NCBI RefSeq assembly: GCF_003014655.1
Contig: NZ_PYAT01000004.1
Span: 248,001 to 312,000 of the forward strand
DNA from: Planomicrobium soli
GTDB taxonomy: Bacteria; Bacillota; Bacilli; Bacillales_A; Planococcaceae
Length of the DNA: 64,000 nucleotides
Direction of reading: 5' to 3'
Made by a program: the position numbers and the translations under genes. Positions 43,949 through 52,099 of the stretch are shown here, one piece after another. Position 1 is the stretch's first letter; each line of letters opens with the position of its first letter. The notes below the pieces were generated by a model that was not told the DNA's origin, searched no databases, and saw only the letters and a program-made list of their open reading frames with translations.

Positions 43949-44250
43949 TCGGCAACAACCTCATACTGCCGGACTGTCGGTACAATATTTGCCAGCTCCT
44001 GATCTGGATAATGTTTTTCCATGTCATGTATTTCTTTGAATTCCGCGCTTCTTACCCAGGTAAGATAAGCCTCTTTTGTCTGCCACTCTAAGTGGACAGT
44101 CAATTCGTTCAGTTTTTTTGTGTTCTGGATCAGCCGGAAGAGATGGAATCCTTCTGCCGAATCTACCCGTCGGGAGCGTTTCTGGTAGATGCCAATTACT
44201 TCATCCACTTTTTCCGGCGGAACAATTACCGTTGACGTTACAATATACAT
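43945..44250 (-). CDS. Antibiotic-biosynthesis-monooxygenase (ABM) domain protein
   Basis: A 101-residue dimeric alpha-beta barrel protein, first gene of the B12/STAS operon. It begins MYIVTSTVIVPPEKVDEVIG and has LNELTVHLEWQTKEAYLTW, the layout of the ABM family, which includes cofactor-free oxygenases and the IsdG/HmoB haem-degrading enzymes. The haem-ligand His of IsdG cannot be assigned. GAAGGAG precedes ATG 44250, with an extended -10 promoter 34 bases upstream. Its four-base overlap with the next gene shows coupling. Confidence 0.85.
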   Translation of the reverse strand: MYIVTSTVIVPPEKVDEVIGIYQKRSRRVDSAEGFHLFRLIQNTKKLNELTVHLEWQTKEAYLTWVRSAEFKEIHDMEKHYPDQELANIVPTVRQYEVVAE

Positions 44251-44283
44251 GCCATTTCTCCTTCGCCTCTAAATTCTGTGTCC

Positions 44284-44292
44284 ATTATAACA
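44284..44292 (-). promoter_or_regulatory. Extended -10 promoter of the ABM/B12/STAS operon
   Basis: On the minus strand TGTTATAAT (TATAAT at 44289-44284) lies about 33 bases before ATG 44250. The -35 is weak. The preceding gene's terminator lies just upstream, so the four genes form their own unit. Confidence 0.5.
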
Positions 44293-44329
44293 CTTCGGCC
44301 TCAGAAATAAAAAGAAAGCAAAGGACGTG

Positions 44330-44360
44330 AAAAGAGCTGTCCAGCAATGGGACAGCTCTT
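44330..44360 (-). terminator. Terminator of the small membrane protein gene
   Basis: A perfect 11-bp stem AAGAGCTGTCC / GGACAGCTCTT with a short loop; it overlaps the stop codon of the minus-strand gene and has TTTT after it on that strand. Confidence 0.82.
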
Positions 44361-44691
44361 AATATGTTTTCCGTGCTTTTGTTGCCCAAGCTTGTATTTT
44401 ACGATCGATTATCATAATGTATTTCTTTCCAATTGTTATGCCAAAAAGGAACATGGACAATAGAAAAAGTGTAAAGAAATCTATGCTTTTCCGTTCTAAA
44501 AAATTCAAGACTCCGAGCACAACATGAGGAGTATAGCCTAAGCCAGTGCTAATTGAAAAAGAGATAAGAACGCGTATTTTTGATTCGAGCCAGTATCTGG
44601 CGTAAAACATATAAAAAGTAGCGGACCATGCAACAATGTCGCATGAAATCAGTATTGTCCACTTGTGAGCTAATAATAAGTCCGCAACCAT
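44359..44691 (-). CDS. Small integral membrane protein of unknown function
   Basis: A 110-residue protein with three hydrophobic stretches (about 10-30, 40-62 and 71-92) and a basic cytoplasmic tail KYIMIIDRKIQAWATKARK. AAGGGG lies before the minus-strand ATG 44691. A terminator overlaps its stop, separating it from the ABM operon. I do not recognise the family. Confidence 0.7.
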   Translation of the reverse strand: MVADLLLAHKWTILISCDIVAWSATFYMFYARYWLESKIRVLISFSISTGLGYTPHVVLGVLNFLERKSIDFFTLFLLSMFLFGITIGKKYIMIIDRKIQAWATKARKTY

Positions 44692-45128
44692 AACATTACC
44701 CCTTGCTCTTAAAAAATCTTTCGTTCGCTTTTTTTCTGTTGTGTGGGTTTTATAAGTCGCATCTATTCATAAGTGCAGAGCATAGATCATTAACTACTTA
44801 TAACCGTTTAATGAAAAAGAAAACCTTTAGCTCTATGAATAATAAGCACACTTTAGTAAGTTTAGTCTTTAAGAATCACTAAGTGGATTGATTTATATAA
44901 AATTTAAGATTAAGATAGGCGGAAGTAATTATTTGCTGGCTGATTTTTAATATCAATAACAAGTTCTAAGTGGAAATTATTGATATATGATAAAGATCTT
45001 AATGGTTTTTTAGAGAAATGAAAAGGAAAACATACTAATCTCATTAGCGAGTTTCATTTTCATTTTACGAAAGAGGCAAATTTAGAGAGGCTGCCTGTTC
45101 AAAAGAACTTATAGAATGAGGGGATACC
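44692..45128. other. 437-base gap between divergent genes
   Basis: AT-rich. No gene, tRNA or stable hairpin recognised. Promoters for the minus-strand membrane protein and the plus-strand VanZ-like gene must lie here but none is clear. Confidence 0.4.
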
Positions 45129-45572
45129 TTGAAAAGAAGAATGCTGGTGAATATTAAACTTTTATTTGTATTGCTTTGGAGCACTGTCATAGTTATTTCG
45201 ATGTGCACAGTGGACGCTTATGCATTTCTGGTATATCGCGTCATAGAATTCGAGTTTGATCCGCAACCCTCTTTTTCGGAATTGATAATTTTTAGCGATA
45301 TCGATTTCTTGGATAGTTTTTATTTTATCCAAAAGACTGGCCATTTTATATCGTTTGGCCTCTTATATGTTTTTGTTTTAAACTGGTTAAATAATTGGAA
45401 ACAAGCTCTTATAATTTGTGCGGTGTTTGCAGTTTCCAGTGAAGTTCTGCAGTTGTATTTTCAGCGGAACGGAAGATTATTTGATGCGTTTATCGATTTA
45501 TGTGGCATTTTCCTTGCGTATAGTATATGCCGTTATCTGAAAAACATTAAACGGACCATGGCTTCTTCTTAA
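45129..45572 (+). CDS. Second VanZ-like membrane protein
   Basis: A 147-residue protein with about four helices. It shows KTGHFISFGLLYVFVLNWL and AVSSEVLQLYFQRNGRLFDA, the His and Glu/Arg landmarks of VanZ-like proteins, but is divergent from the member at 34888. TTG 45129 follows GAGGGGATACC. It lies just upstream of the second polysaccharide cluster, but a terminator separates them. Confidence 0.8.
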   Translation: MKRRMLVNIKLLFVLLWSTVIVISMCTVDAYAFLVYRVIEFEFDPQPSFSELIIFSDIDFLDSFYFIQKTGHFISFGLLYVFVLNWLNNWKQALIICAVFAVSSEVLQLYFQRNGRLFDAFIDLCGIFLAYSICRYLKNIKRTMASS

Positions 45573-45639
45573 GAGAATTTTGGGAAGGAAAAATTCTATC
45601 AATATATAAATAGATTTCTTCATATAGATTCTATAACAG

Positions 45640-45678
45640 CGGCTTTGATTCGGATTTCCGATCAAGGCCGTTTTTTTT
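45640..45678 (+). terminator. Terminator of the second VanZ-like gene
   Basis: A 13-bp stem with one bulge, CGGCTTTGATTCGG / CCGATCAAGGCCG, followed by eight T. Confidence 0.85.
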
Positions 45679-45679
45679 G

Positions 45680-45970
45680 TATATATCTGTTCACTATAGA
45701 ATCCGTTAATTTTTAACAATTCAAACTATTTAACCTACTTTTAACCTGGGGACTTTAGTATAGGGTCCAAGAGAAAAGAATACAGGAGGTGAAAGCAAAA
45801 GTTATCTGCCAGATGGAGACTGAAATTACCCTGCAAATTTCTTATAAGAGATTAAAGATACTTAAAAACTATTGCTTTTAGACTTCTTTGCTAGTGTTTG
45901 GGTGTACAGCAAGTTGACTTAAGAAAAATCCTGAATGCCGCAAATATCCAGATAAACGAGGTAGAGAGAC
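45680..45970 (+). other. Leader region of the second polysaccharide cluster
   Basis: About 290 bases without a credible gene. It contains an AGGAGGTGA-like site near 45784 that starts no good frame (a 30-codon GTG frame directly abuts it), suggesting a lost or very short leader ORF. No clear promoter could be assigned; GGGACTTTAGTATAGGGT near 45750 is a possible region. Confidence 0.35.
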
Positions 45971-47485
45971 ATGGGAAAAACCGTAATTTCAATCATGATA
46001 GTTGTGATCATCACTAAAATCCTTGGTTTTTCAAGGGATATTTTCCTTTCCTTTTTTTTTGGAGCAGATGGTATAACCGACGCGTATCTGGTTGCGACAG
46101 ATATTCCGACCGCTTTTTTCTCTCTAATAGGTATGGGAATAGCTGCCGGTTATATTCCCATCTATACGAGCATCCTGGAAAAGCAGGGAATTATTGAGGC
46201 AAAGCGTTTTACTGTGAACTTGATAAATTCCGTTTTGCTGATCTCCACTTTGCTTGTTTTGATGATCTTAATCTTCCCTTCATTCCTTGTGCATATGTTT
46301 GCAAGCGGATTTGAAGGAGAGACATTGAAAATTGCTGTCGCATTTACCCGGATATCTGCATTAAGTATTTACTTTGTGGCATTGATTTACGTGTTCAGCA
46401 GTTATTTGGAAGTGCACAAGCGTTTTCTTCCTACAGTCCTAAGTGGGCTCCCGCTGAACTTTATAATGATTTTCTTCATTTATGTAAGCGCGGAAACAAA
46501 TGTCTATCTGCTGGCGGTAGGCACATTAATTGCTGTAGGTTCACAACTGCTGGTTATGATTCCTGCTATATACCGAACAGGATACAGGCACAGCTTTCAC
46601 TTTTCTTTAAAGGATAAGAACTTAAAAAAACTTATGATTCTTGCAGTCCCGGTCATTATCGGGGTTTCCGCCGATCAGATTAATATATTGGTCGATCGCA
46701 CAATTGCTTCACAAATCGCAGTAGGTGGAATCTCGGCGTTAACCTACTCCCACCGAGTGGTCTTTTTCATACAAGCGATTTTTGTATTAGCCATAGTTAA
46801 GGTGGTCTTTCCAAAAATTGCACAGTTAGCTGTAAGGAAAGACCATATCCAATTAAAAAGGCTTGTTGAAAGGTCCATCACTATTGTCGCGTTGATTGTC
46901 ATACCGGCGGCGCTGGGACTTATGATGTTTTCAAAAGAAGTTACAGACCTCTTGTTCGGCAGAGGAGCATTTGACAGTGAAGCAGCTGCATTAACTACCG
47001 GTACTCTTTTTTTCTATTCAGTAGGCCTTTTAGGATTCGGGCTTAGGGAAGTGCTGACAAAAGTGTTTTACTCTCTCGAAGACATGAAAACCCCAATGAT
47101 CAGTGCTGTTGGGGCCATGGCCTTGAATGTCGTTTTGAATATCATCCTATCAAAGCTTATGGGCATAAACGGTTTAGCGCTGGCTACAAGTTTAGCTGCA
47201 CTTCTGAGCACAGCCATCTTATACGTATCCCTTGTCCGGAAAATAGGTTCTCTTAACTCGAAAAGACTTTCAATCGATATTTTAAAAGCTTCTCTTGCTG
47301 CAGTTGTAATGGGAATATCGGCAAAGGGCATTTACTCATCATTGATCTCTTCGGCGGGAGAAATCGGAGCGCTAACAGGTGGAGTTGTTTCTGGGATTAT
47401 TATTTATACAGCAATGATATGGCTTCTTCAGTTCAGTGAAGTCGCAGATTATAAAGCAAGAATCTTGTCGCTGGCCAAGAGGTAA
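45971..47485 (+). CDS. MurJ/MviN-type lipid-linked oligosaccharide flippase
   Basis: A 504-residue membrane protein of the MVF family with about fourteen spans. KILGFSRDIFLSFFFGADGITDAYLVA at the N-terminus (positions 17-43) and LLFGRGAFDSEAA, FYSLEDMKTPM in the second half are characteristic. MurJ flips lipid II; copies inside polysaccharide clusters often serve as Wzx-like flippases. As the first gene of the second polysaccharide operon this copy most likely exports its lipid-linked repeat. GAGGTAGAGAG precedes ATG 45971. I prefer the dedicated-flippase role to housekeeping MurJ because of its context. Confidence 0.88.
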   Translation: MGKTVISIMIVVIITKILGFSRDIFLSFFFGADGITDAYLVATDIPTAFFSLIGMGIAAGYIPIYTSILEKQGIIEAKRFTVNLINSVLLISTLLVLMILIFPSFLVHMFASGFEGETLKIAVAFTRISALSIYFVALIYVFSSYLEVHKRFLPTVLSGLPLNFIMIFFIYVSAETNVYLLAVGTLIAVGSQLLVMIPAIYRTGYRHSFHFSLKDKNLKKLMILAVPVIIGVSADQINILVDRTIASQIAVGGISALTYSHRVVFFIQAIFVLAIVKVVFPKIAQLAVRKDHIQLKRLVERSITIVALIVIPAALGLMMFSKEVTDLLFGRGAFDSEAAALTTGTLFFYSVGLLGFGLREVLTKVFYSLEDMKTPMISAVGAMALNVVLNIILSKLMGINGLALATSLAALLSTAILYVSLVRKIGSLNSKRLSIDILKASLAAVVMGISAKGIYSSLISSAGEIGALTGGVVSGIIIYTAMIWLLQFSEVADYKARILSLAKR

Positions 47486-47548
47486 GAAAGAGAGTTAGCC
47501 AGCATCAGATTTAAATTTCTTCAGTTCCGATCAAAGGGGGATCTATTC

Positions 47549-48820
47549 ATGATTTTCGTACTGGCTTTTTTTATATTTCAGATAACCATCACCTACATCA
47601 TCAAGGACCATATTCCAGCCGGTGAAGCATTCGGCATCATCCTGGTACTGACAAGTATTGTGGCCATCTCCCTCTACTTGTACCGGTCACTTGAAAAAGA
47701 GTGGTTATTATTGATTTTTGGAGGATTTGCTGTAAGGGTCCTAGTGTTATTCATTGATTTATATGTGCCTTCGCTTCCTATATTCTCAAGCGGAACTGAT
47801 ACCGAATATTTTCACGAAGTATCGGTTGCGATTGCCAATGGACTCATGCCGCTGTCAGAAGGGGCAACTGCCTACGTTCCTTTTCTATCCGCACTTTATT
47901 ATTTAGTGGGAGATCAAAGGCCGTATGTCCAGTTCATCAATGTTGCTTTCTGGGTTTTCTCAGCCATGTACTTGCTGAAGACGCTAAGGTTTTTGGAAAT
48001 TGATAAAAAACTGATTTTCTTAGCTATGGGTGTGTTTACGGTTATGCCGAATAGTATTTTCATGTCCAGTATCTTATTGCGTGAGTCAATCATCATCTTT
48101 TTTATTTCCATCTCCCTCTATCATTTCATCAAATGGTTTGCAGATGGAAAGTTTCCGGATTTTCTTCTTTCTGTAATACTGGCTGTCATGTCGATGGTAT
48201 TCCATTCAGGCATGATCGGATTTGTTGTTGCCTATGTGTTAGCGTTTCTTTTCCTTAGCCAAAAAAAATCAAAAAAAGCCGGCCAATCTTTTCTGTATCT
48301 TATATTTTTTGCCCTACTTGTTTTCATCATGTCTCAGAATACAGAACTGTTCCTCAGTAAATTTGAAGGTCTGACGGAAGAAGGGGTTGAGATCTCCGGT
48401 ATTGGCGGTTCCATGTACTTGGCCAGTTTCAATGGATTGTCAGGGATAGCAGCCATTTTAGTAGCCCCGATAAAAATGTTTTACTTTATGTTTTCTCCGC
48501 TTCCTATAGATTGGAGGGGCATGGGGGATATCGTAAGTTTCCTATTCGATTCTTCGGTCTACTTGTTCCTGATTGGAGCAACCATCTTTGGTTTAGTGAA
48601 AAGCGATATGCCACTGAGAAATAAGGTTTTCATCGTAATGTTTTTAGCCGTGACAGTCGTTGTCTATTCATACGGTACACAGAGTGCCGGTACTGCGATG
48701 CGCCATCGCAATAAAATGATCCCGCTGCTCCTCATTACATTCGCTATCGCAAACAGCAAACAGTTGGTCAAACTTACTGACAAGCGGTGGAGGCCGAAAG
48801 AAGGGGAGAAGGCTACATGA
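47549..48820 (+). CDS. Polytopic GT-C/Wzy-like membrane protein of the polysaccharide cluster
   Basis: A 423-residue protein with about ten to twelve hydrophobic helices. The first large loop has SSGTDTEYFHEVSVAIANG, like the acidic DxxxY loop of GT-C (GT39-like) glycosyltransferases, followed by TAYVPFLSALYYL; the layout also fits a Wzy-type polymerase. Since the cluster has a flippase but no other polymerase candidate, polymerisation is the likely role. AAAGGGGGATC precedes ATG 47549. Its TGA overlaps the ATG of the dehydrogenase gene by four bases. Confidence 0.75.
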   Translation: MIFVLAFFIFQITITYIIKDHIPAGEAFGIILVLTSIVAISLYLYRSLEKEWLLLIFGGFAVRVLVLFIDLYVPSLPIFSSGTDTEYFHEVSVAIANGLMPLSEGATAYVPFLSALYYLVGDQRPYVQFINVAFWVFSAMYLLKTLRFLEIDKKLIFLAMGVFTVMPNSIFMSSILLRESIIIFFISISLYHFIKWFADGKFPDFLLSVILAVMSMVFHSGMIGFVVAYVLAFLFLSQKKSKKAGQSFLYLIFFALLVFIMSQNTELFLSKFEGLTEEGVEISGIGGSMYLASFNGLSGIAAILVAPIKMFYFMFSPLPIDWRGMGDIVSFLFDSSVYLFLIGATIFGLVKSDMPLRNKVFIVMFLAVTVVVYSYGTQSAGTAMRHRNKMIPLLLITFAIANSKQLVKLTDKRWRPKEGEKAT

Positions 48821-50106
48821 TGATGGACAAACTGAAAATAGCGGTAGTGGGGTTGGGATATATCGGCCTGCCAATTGCTATTGCTTTTGGAAAAAAATAT
48901 TCGGTCATTGGTTTCGATTCGAAGCCAGAACGGATTAAAGCACTAACAGAAGGCATTGACTCCATTAATGACGTAGGGGCAGTGAATTTAAAGGAGATGG
49001 CCATCGAGTTTACGGATGATCCCGAAAAACTCAATGATGCTGGATTCATAATCATTGCCGTGCCAACTAAAGTTGATTCCAGTAACCAGCCTGACTTCAA
49101 TCTAGTACTGAAGGCAAGCAAAACAGTAGGAATGCATATGAGAAAAGGGGCTGTCGTCGTATATGAATCTTCTTTTTATCCGGGCATGACAGAAGAAAAG
49201 TGCATTCCGGTTTTAGAGAAGTATTCGGGTTTTCAAGCAGGCGAAGAATTTTTCGTTGGCTATTCGCAAGAGCATATCAAACCGCATGAACCTTCAAATA
49301 TTTACTTCAAAGCCAACAAAGTAGTGGCTGGACAAAGTAAAGAGGTGTGCGATTTTATTGCAGAAGTTTATGAGACTGTTACCGAAGCAAATGTGTTTAA
49401 GGCAAAGTCAATTCGCATAGCAGAAATGGCGAAAGTCTTTGAGTCTACACAGCGGGATGTCAACATTGCACTTATGAATGAACTCGCTTTGATTTGCAAC
49501 CAACTTGGAGTTAACACATTGGATGTACTGGAAACGGCAGATGCTAAAAGAAATCCCATGAAATTTGCTCCTAATCTTATCGGTGGCTATTCCATAAGTA
49601 CAGATCCTTATTTTTTAGCTTATAAAGGAATGGCATCTGGTCATTATCCTGCCCTTATTCTCGCAGCAAGAAACCTTAACGAGCAAATGGGATTCACTAT
49701 TGCGCGGACAGTCATAAAAAAAATAGTGGAGAGAAATCACACTGCCCGCAAATTAAGCGTAATCGTCCTTGGTGTTACCTATAAAGAAAACGAATCGAAT
49801 TTTTTCAACTCCAAGGTAATTGACTTGATACGAGAGCTTCAAGATTTCGGAATAGAGGTGCAAGTAGCAGACCCGCTCGCCAATCCCGAAAAGTCGGAAA
49901 GCTTATATGGGATTGGCCTTACTCCAGAAAGCGAGCTGCTTCCAGCATCCGCTGTTATTCTAGCGGTGCCGCATACGGAATATAAGCAAGCCGGGTGGCG
50001 GAGATTTGAGCGCCTTTTATGGAACAAAGAAGGAATAGTTTTTGATATCAAAAGCGTACTTGAGCAAAAAGGCAAGTTGGAAACGGTTGAATTATGGCAA
50101 TTATAG
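48817..50106 (+). CDS. Nucleotide-sugar (UDP-sugar) dehydrogenase family protein with Cys-to-Ser active site
   Basis: A 429-residue member of the UDP-glucose/GDP-mannose dehydrogenase family (TviB/WbpO-like): NAD site VVGLGYIGLPIA, VYESSFYPGMTEEKCIPVLE, KVFESTQRDVNIALMNELA and C-terminal VIVLGVTYKENESNFFNSK. Such enzymes oxidise C6 of a UDP-sugar to the uronic acid using a Cys in GGxCxxxDPYYL. Here this reads GGYSISTDPYFL, with Ser259 in place of the Cys (codon TCC). Neighbouring residues also differ (ENTQRD to ESTQRD, PERI to QEHI). It may be inactive, stop at the aldehyde or act otherwise. AAGGGGAGAAGG before ATG 48817 decides the start; it overlaps the previous stop. Confidence 0.85.
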   Translation: MMMDKLKIAVVGLGYIGLPIAIAFGKKYSVIGFDSKPERIKALTEGIDSINDVGAVNLKEMAIEFTDDPEKLNDAGFIIIAVPTKVDSSNQPDFNLVLKASKTVGMHMRKGAVVVYESSFYPGMTEEKCIPVLEKYSGFQAGEEFFVGYSQEHIKPHEPSNIYFKANKVVAGQSKEVCDFIAEVYETVTEANVFKAKSIRIAEMAKVFESTQRDVNIALMNELALICNQLGVNTLDVLETADAKRNPMKFAPNLIGGYSISTDPYFLAYKGMASGHYPALILAARNLNEQMGFTIARTVIKKIVERNHTARKLSVIVLGVTYKENESNFFNSKVIDLIRELQDFGIEVQVADPLANPEKSESLYGIGLTPESELLPASAVILAVPHTEYKQAGWRRFERLLWNKEGIVFDIKSVLEQKGKLETVELWQL

Positions 50107-50119
50107 AGGGGGAGTCTAT

Positions 50120-50746
50120 ATGGAAGTAAGTAAAATTGGTCCGGAAAGAAAAAATAGGAAAAGCATTGAACGTCTGCAGCGCACCAGCGAATTTCTCTGT
50201 GCATCAGTGATGCTGTGCTCGCTTGCGCCGCTATTTGTAGTCGTAGGAATTGCAATCAGATTGGAATCGAAAGGCTCTATTTTCTTCAAACAAGTAAGAG
50301 GAGGGAAAATGGGGCATCATTTTACTATTTATAAATTCCGCACGATGTATGATGAACCTGAAAAACGCAATGATAATATTGCGGTTCTTACCACTGATTC
50401 CCGAATCACCAAAGTCGGCCATTTTCTTCGGAAAACTAGCATTGATGAATTGCCTCAGTTGATTAACATCGTCAAAGGGGATATGTCATTTGTGGGTCCA
50501 AGGCCAACATTGACTGTACAGACAGACAACTATAACGATTACCAGAAACAACGCCTTTCAGTAAAGCCAGGGGTCACTGGCTGGGCTCAAATCAGCGGAA
50601 GAAACGCATTAACTTGGGATGAAAAAATAGAATTGGATATTGAATATATTGAGAGAAGGAGCATTCGCTTCGATCTTTACATTTTGTTTCAAACAGCAAT
50701 CAAAGTGCTCAAATCAGACGGGGTTTATAGCGATTCGATTGAATAG
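50120..50746 (+). CDS. Undecaprenyl-phosphate sugar transferase of the second cluster
   Basis: A 208-residue short-form initiating transferase (PF02397): hydrophobic hairpin about 22-46, then FFKQVRGGKMGHHFTIYKFR, TSIDELPQLINIVKGDMSFV, GPRPTL and VKPGVTGWAQISGRNALTWD. Its sequence is of the PglC/EpsL group, which prefers phospho-bacillosamine or acetamido sugars, in line with the adjacent DegT aminotransferase. GAGGGGGAG before ATG 50120 sets the start; a longer frame overlapping the dehydrogenase gene is spurious. It differs clearly from the copy at 407, so the two clusters start on different sugars. Confidence 0.92.
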   Translation: MEVSKIGPERKNRKSIERLQRTSEFLCASVMLCSLAPLFVVVGIAIRLESKGSIFFKQVRGGKMGHHFTIYKFRTMYDEPEKRNDNIAVLTTDSRITKVGHFLRKTSIDELPQLINIVKGDMSFVGPRPTLTVQTDNYNDYQKQRLSVKPGVTGWAQISGRNALTWDEKIELDIEYIERRSIRFDLYILFQTAIKVLKSDGVYSDSIE

Positions 50747-50840
50747 TCGGCTCGAATCCAAAAAGGGCCTCTAAACTAATTTGCGCGCGCAATACAGGGT
50801 TTGAAGGAAAGTAAGACTAAAAAAAGGACGTGATGATGGG

Positions 50841-52037
50841 ATGACTGTATTTCCACTTATAAGCGGAAAATCAATGGAATCGGCAAAAGAAAGAATTTTT
50901 CTCTCTACACCTCATATGACTGGAAACGAAATGAAATATATCCATCAAGCATTTGAAACCAATTGGATCGCACCGCTTGGACCCAACGTTGAAGCGTTTG
51001 AGCGGCAAATTGCAGATTATATCGGAGTAAAGAGCAGTTTGGCAGTATCTTCAGGTACGTCAGCGATTCATTTGGCGCTGCAATTGATCGGTGTAAATCC
51101 AGGAGACAAAGTGTTCTGTTCCACTCTTACGTTTGTGGCAAGTGCCAATCCAATATTGTACGAAAGAGCGGAACCGGTATTCATCGATTCGGAAGAAGAA
51201 TCATGGAACATGTCTCCTGAAGCTCTGAAAAAGGCATTCCTGGCTGCAGCCGAAGAAGGAGAATTGCCGAAAGCTGTGATTATTGTCCATTTGTATGGGC
51301 AGAGCGCAAAAATGGACGAACTTCTGGAAATATGCAACAGCTATAACGTGCCTGTTATCGAAGACGCCGCAGAATCTCTAGGTTCTACATATAAAGGGAA
51401 AAAGAGCGGAAGCATGGGGCTCTTCAGCATTTATTCATTCAATGGCAACAAAATTATTACTTCTTCAGGAGGCGGAATGCTCGTTTCAAATGACGAGGAA
51501 GCAGTAATCAGGGCACGCCATCTGGCAACACAAGCAAAAGACCCGGCACCATATTACGAGCATAGTGAAAAAGGGTTCAATTACCGTTTAAGCAATGTAT
51601 TAGCTGGTATCGGACGAGCGCAGCTTGAAGTGATTGAAAATCGTGTAGCCATTAGGCGTTCCAATTTCTTTACCTATGCCAATCGCTTAGGGCAGATTCC
51701 AGGTATATCGTTTCAGCCGGAACTTGAAGGAACAAAATCAAATAGATGGCTATCGGTTTTATTGCTGGATCCAAATCATATCGATACAACTCCGACCGCG
51801 TTGAAAGAGGTTCTTGAGGCCGAGAATATCGAAGGGCGGCATGTTTGGAAACCTTTGCATATGCAAAAACTGTTCGCGGGTTGTAAGTTCTATAAGCATG
51901 GAGAAGGGGAAGCAGTCAGTGAAAAATTGTTCAAATACGGATTTTGCCTGCCTTCAGGTTCAAATATGTCAGCTGATCAGCAAGAGCGGGTCATTGATGT
52001 TCTGGAGCGCAGCTTTGATGCATACGGTATTAAATAA
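50841..52037 (+). CDS. DegT/DnrJ/EryC1 aminotransferase (PglE/EpsN-like)
   Basis: A 398-residue PLP-dependent sugar aminotransferase. PLP-binding Lys204 lies in FNGNKIITSSGGGM; SSGTSAIHLALQLIGVNPGD, EDAAESLGSTYKGK and GFNYRLSNVLAGIGRAQLE complete the family pattern. It would convert a UDP-4-keto-6-deoxy-N-acetyl sugar to the 4-amino derivative, precursor of bacillosamine-type sugars. No 4,6-dehydratase (PglF/EpsC) or acetyltransferase (PglD/EpsM) is in the window, so the keto substrate must come from elsewhere. ATG 50841 follows AAGGACGTGATGATGGG. Same operon as the sugar transferase. Confidence 0.92.
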   Translation: MTVFPLISGKSMESAKERIFLSTPHMTGNEMKYIHQAFETNWIAPLGPNVEAFERQIADYIGVKSSLAVSSGTSAIHLALQLIGVNPGDKVFCSTLTFVASANPILYERAEPVFIDSEEESWNMSPEALKKAFLAAAEEGELPKAVIIVHLYGQSAKMDELLEICNSYNVPVIEDAAESLGSTYKGKKSGSMGLFSIYSFNGNKIITSSGGGMLVSNDEEAVIRARHLATQAKDPAPYYEHSEKGFNYRLSNVLAGIGRAQLEVIENRVAIRRSNFFTYANRLGQIPGISFQPELEGTKSNRWLSVLLLDPNHIDTTPTALKEVLEAENIEGRHVWKPLHMQKLFAGCKFYKHGEGEAVSEKLFKYGFCLPSGSNMSADQQERVIDVLERSFDAYGIK

Positions 52038-52099
52038 CAGCAAAGACTGAAATCAACGGGCAGATCTGAACAACATGGCCCAATCTAGGAGGTAAGCTT

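Noticed and set aside
45787-45879. 30-codon leader peptide before the MurJ-like gene
   Set aside because: Its GTG directly abuts the AGGAGG, too close for initiation; no other support.
45971-47485. Housekeeping MurJ
   Set aside because: The family match is real, but its position heading a polysaccharide operon favours a dedicated flippase.
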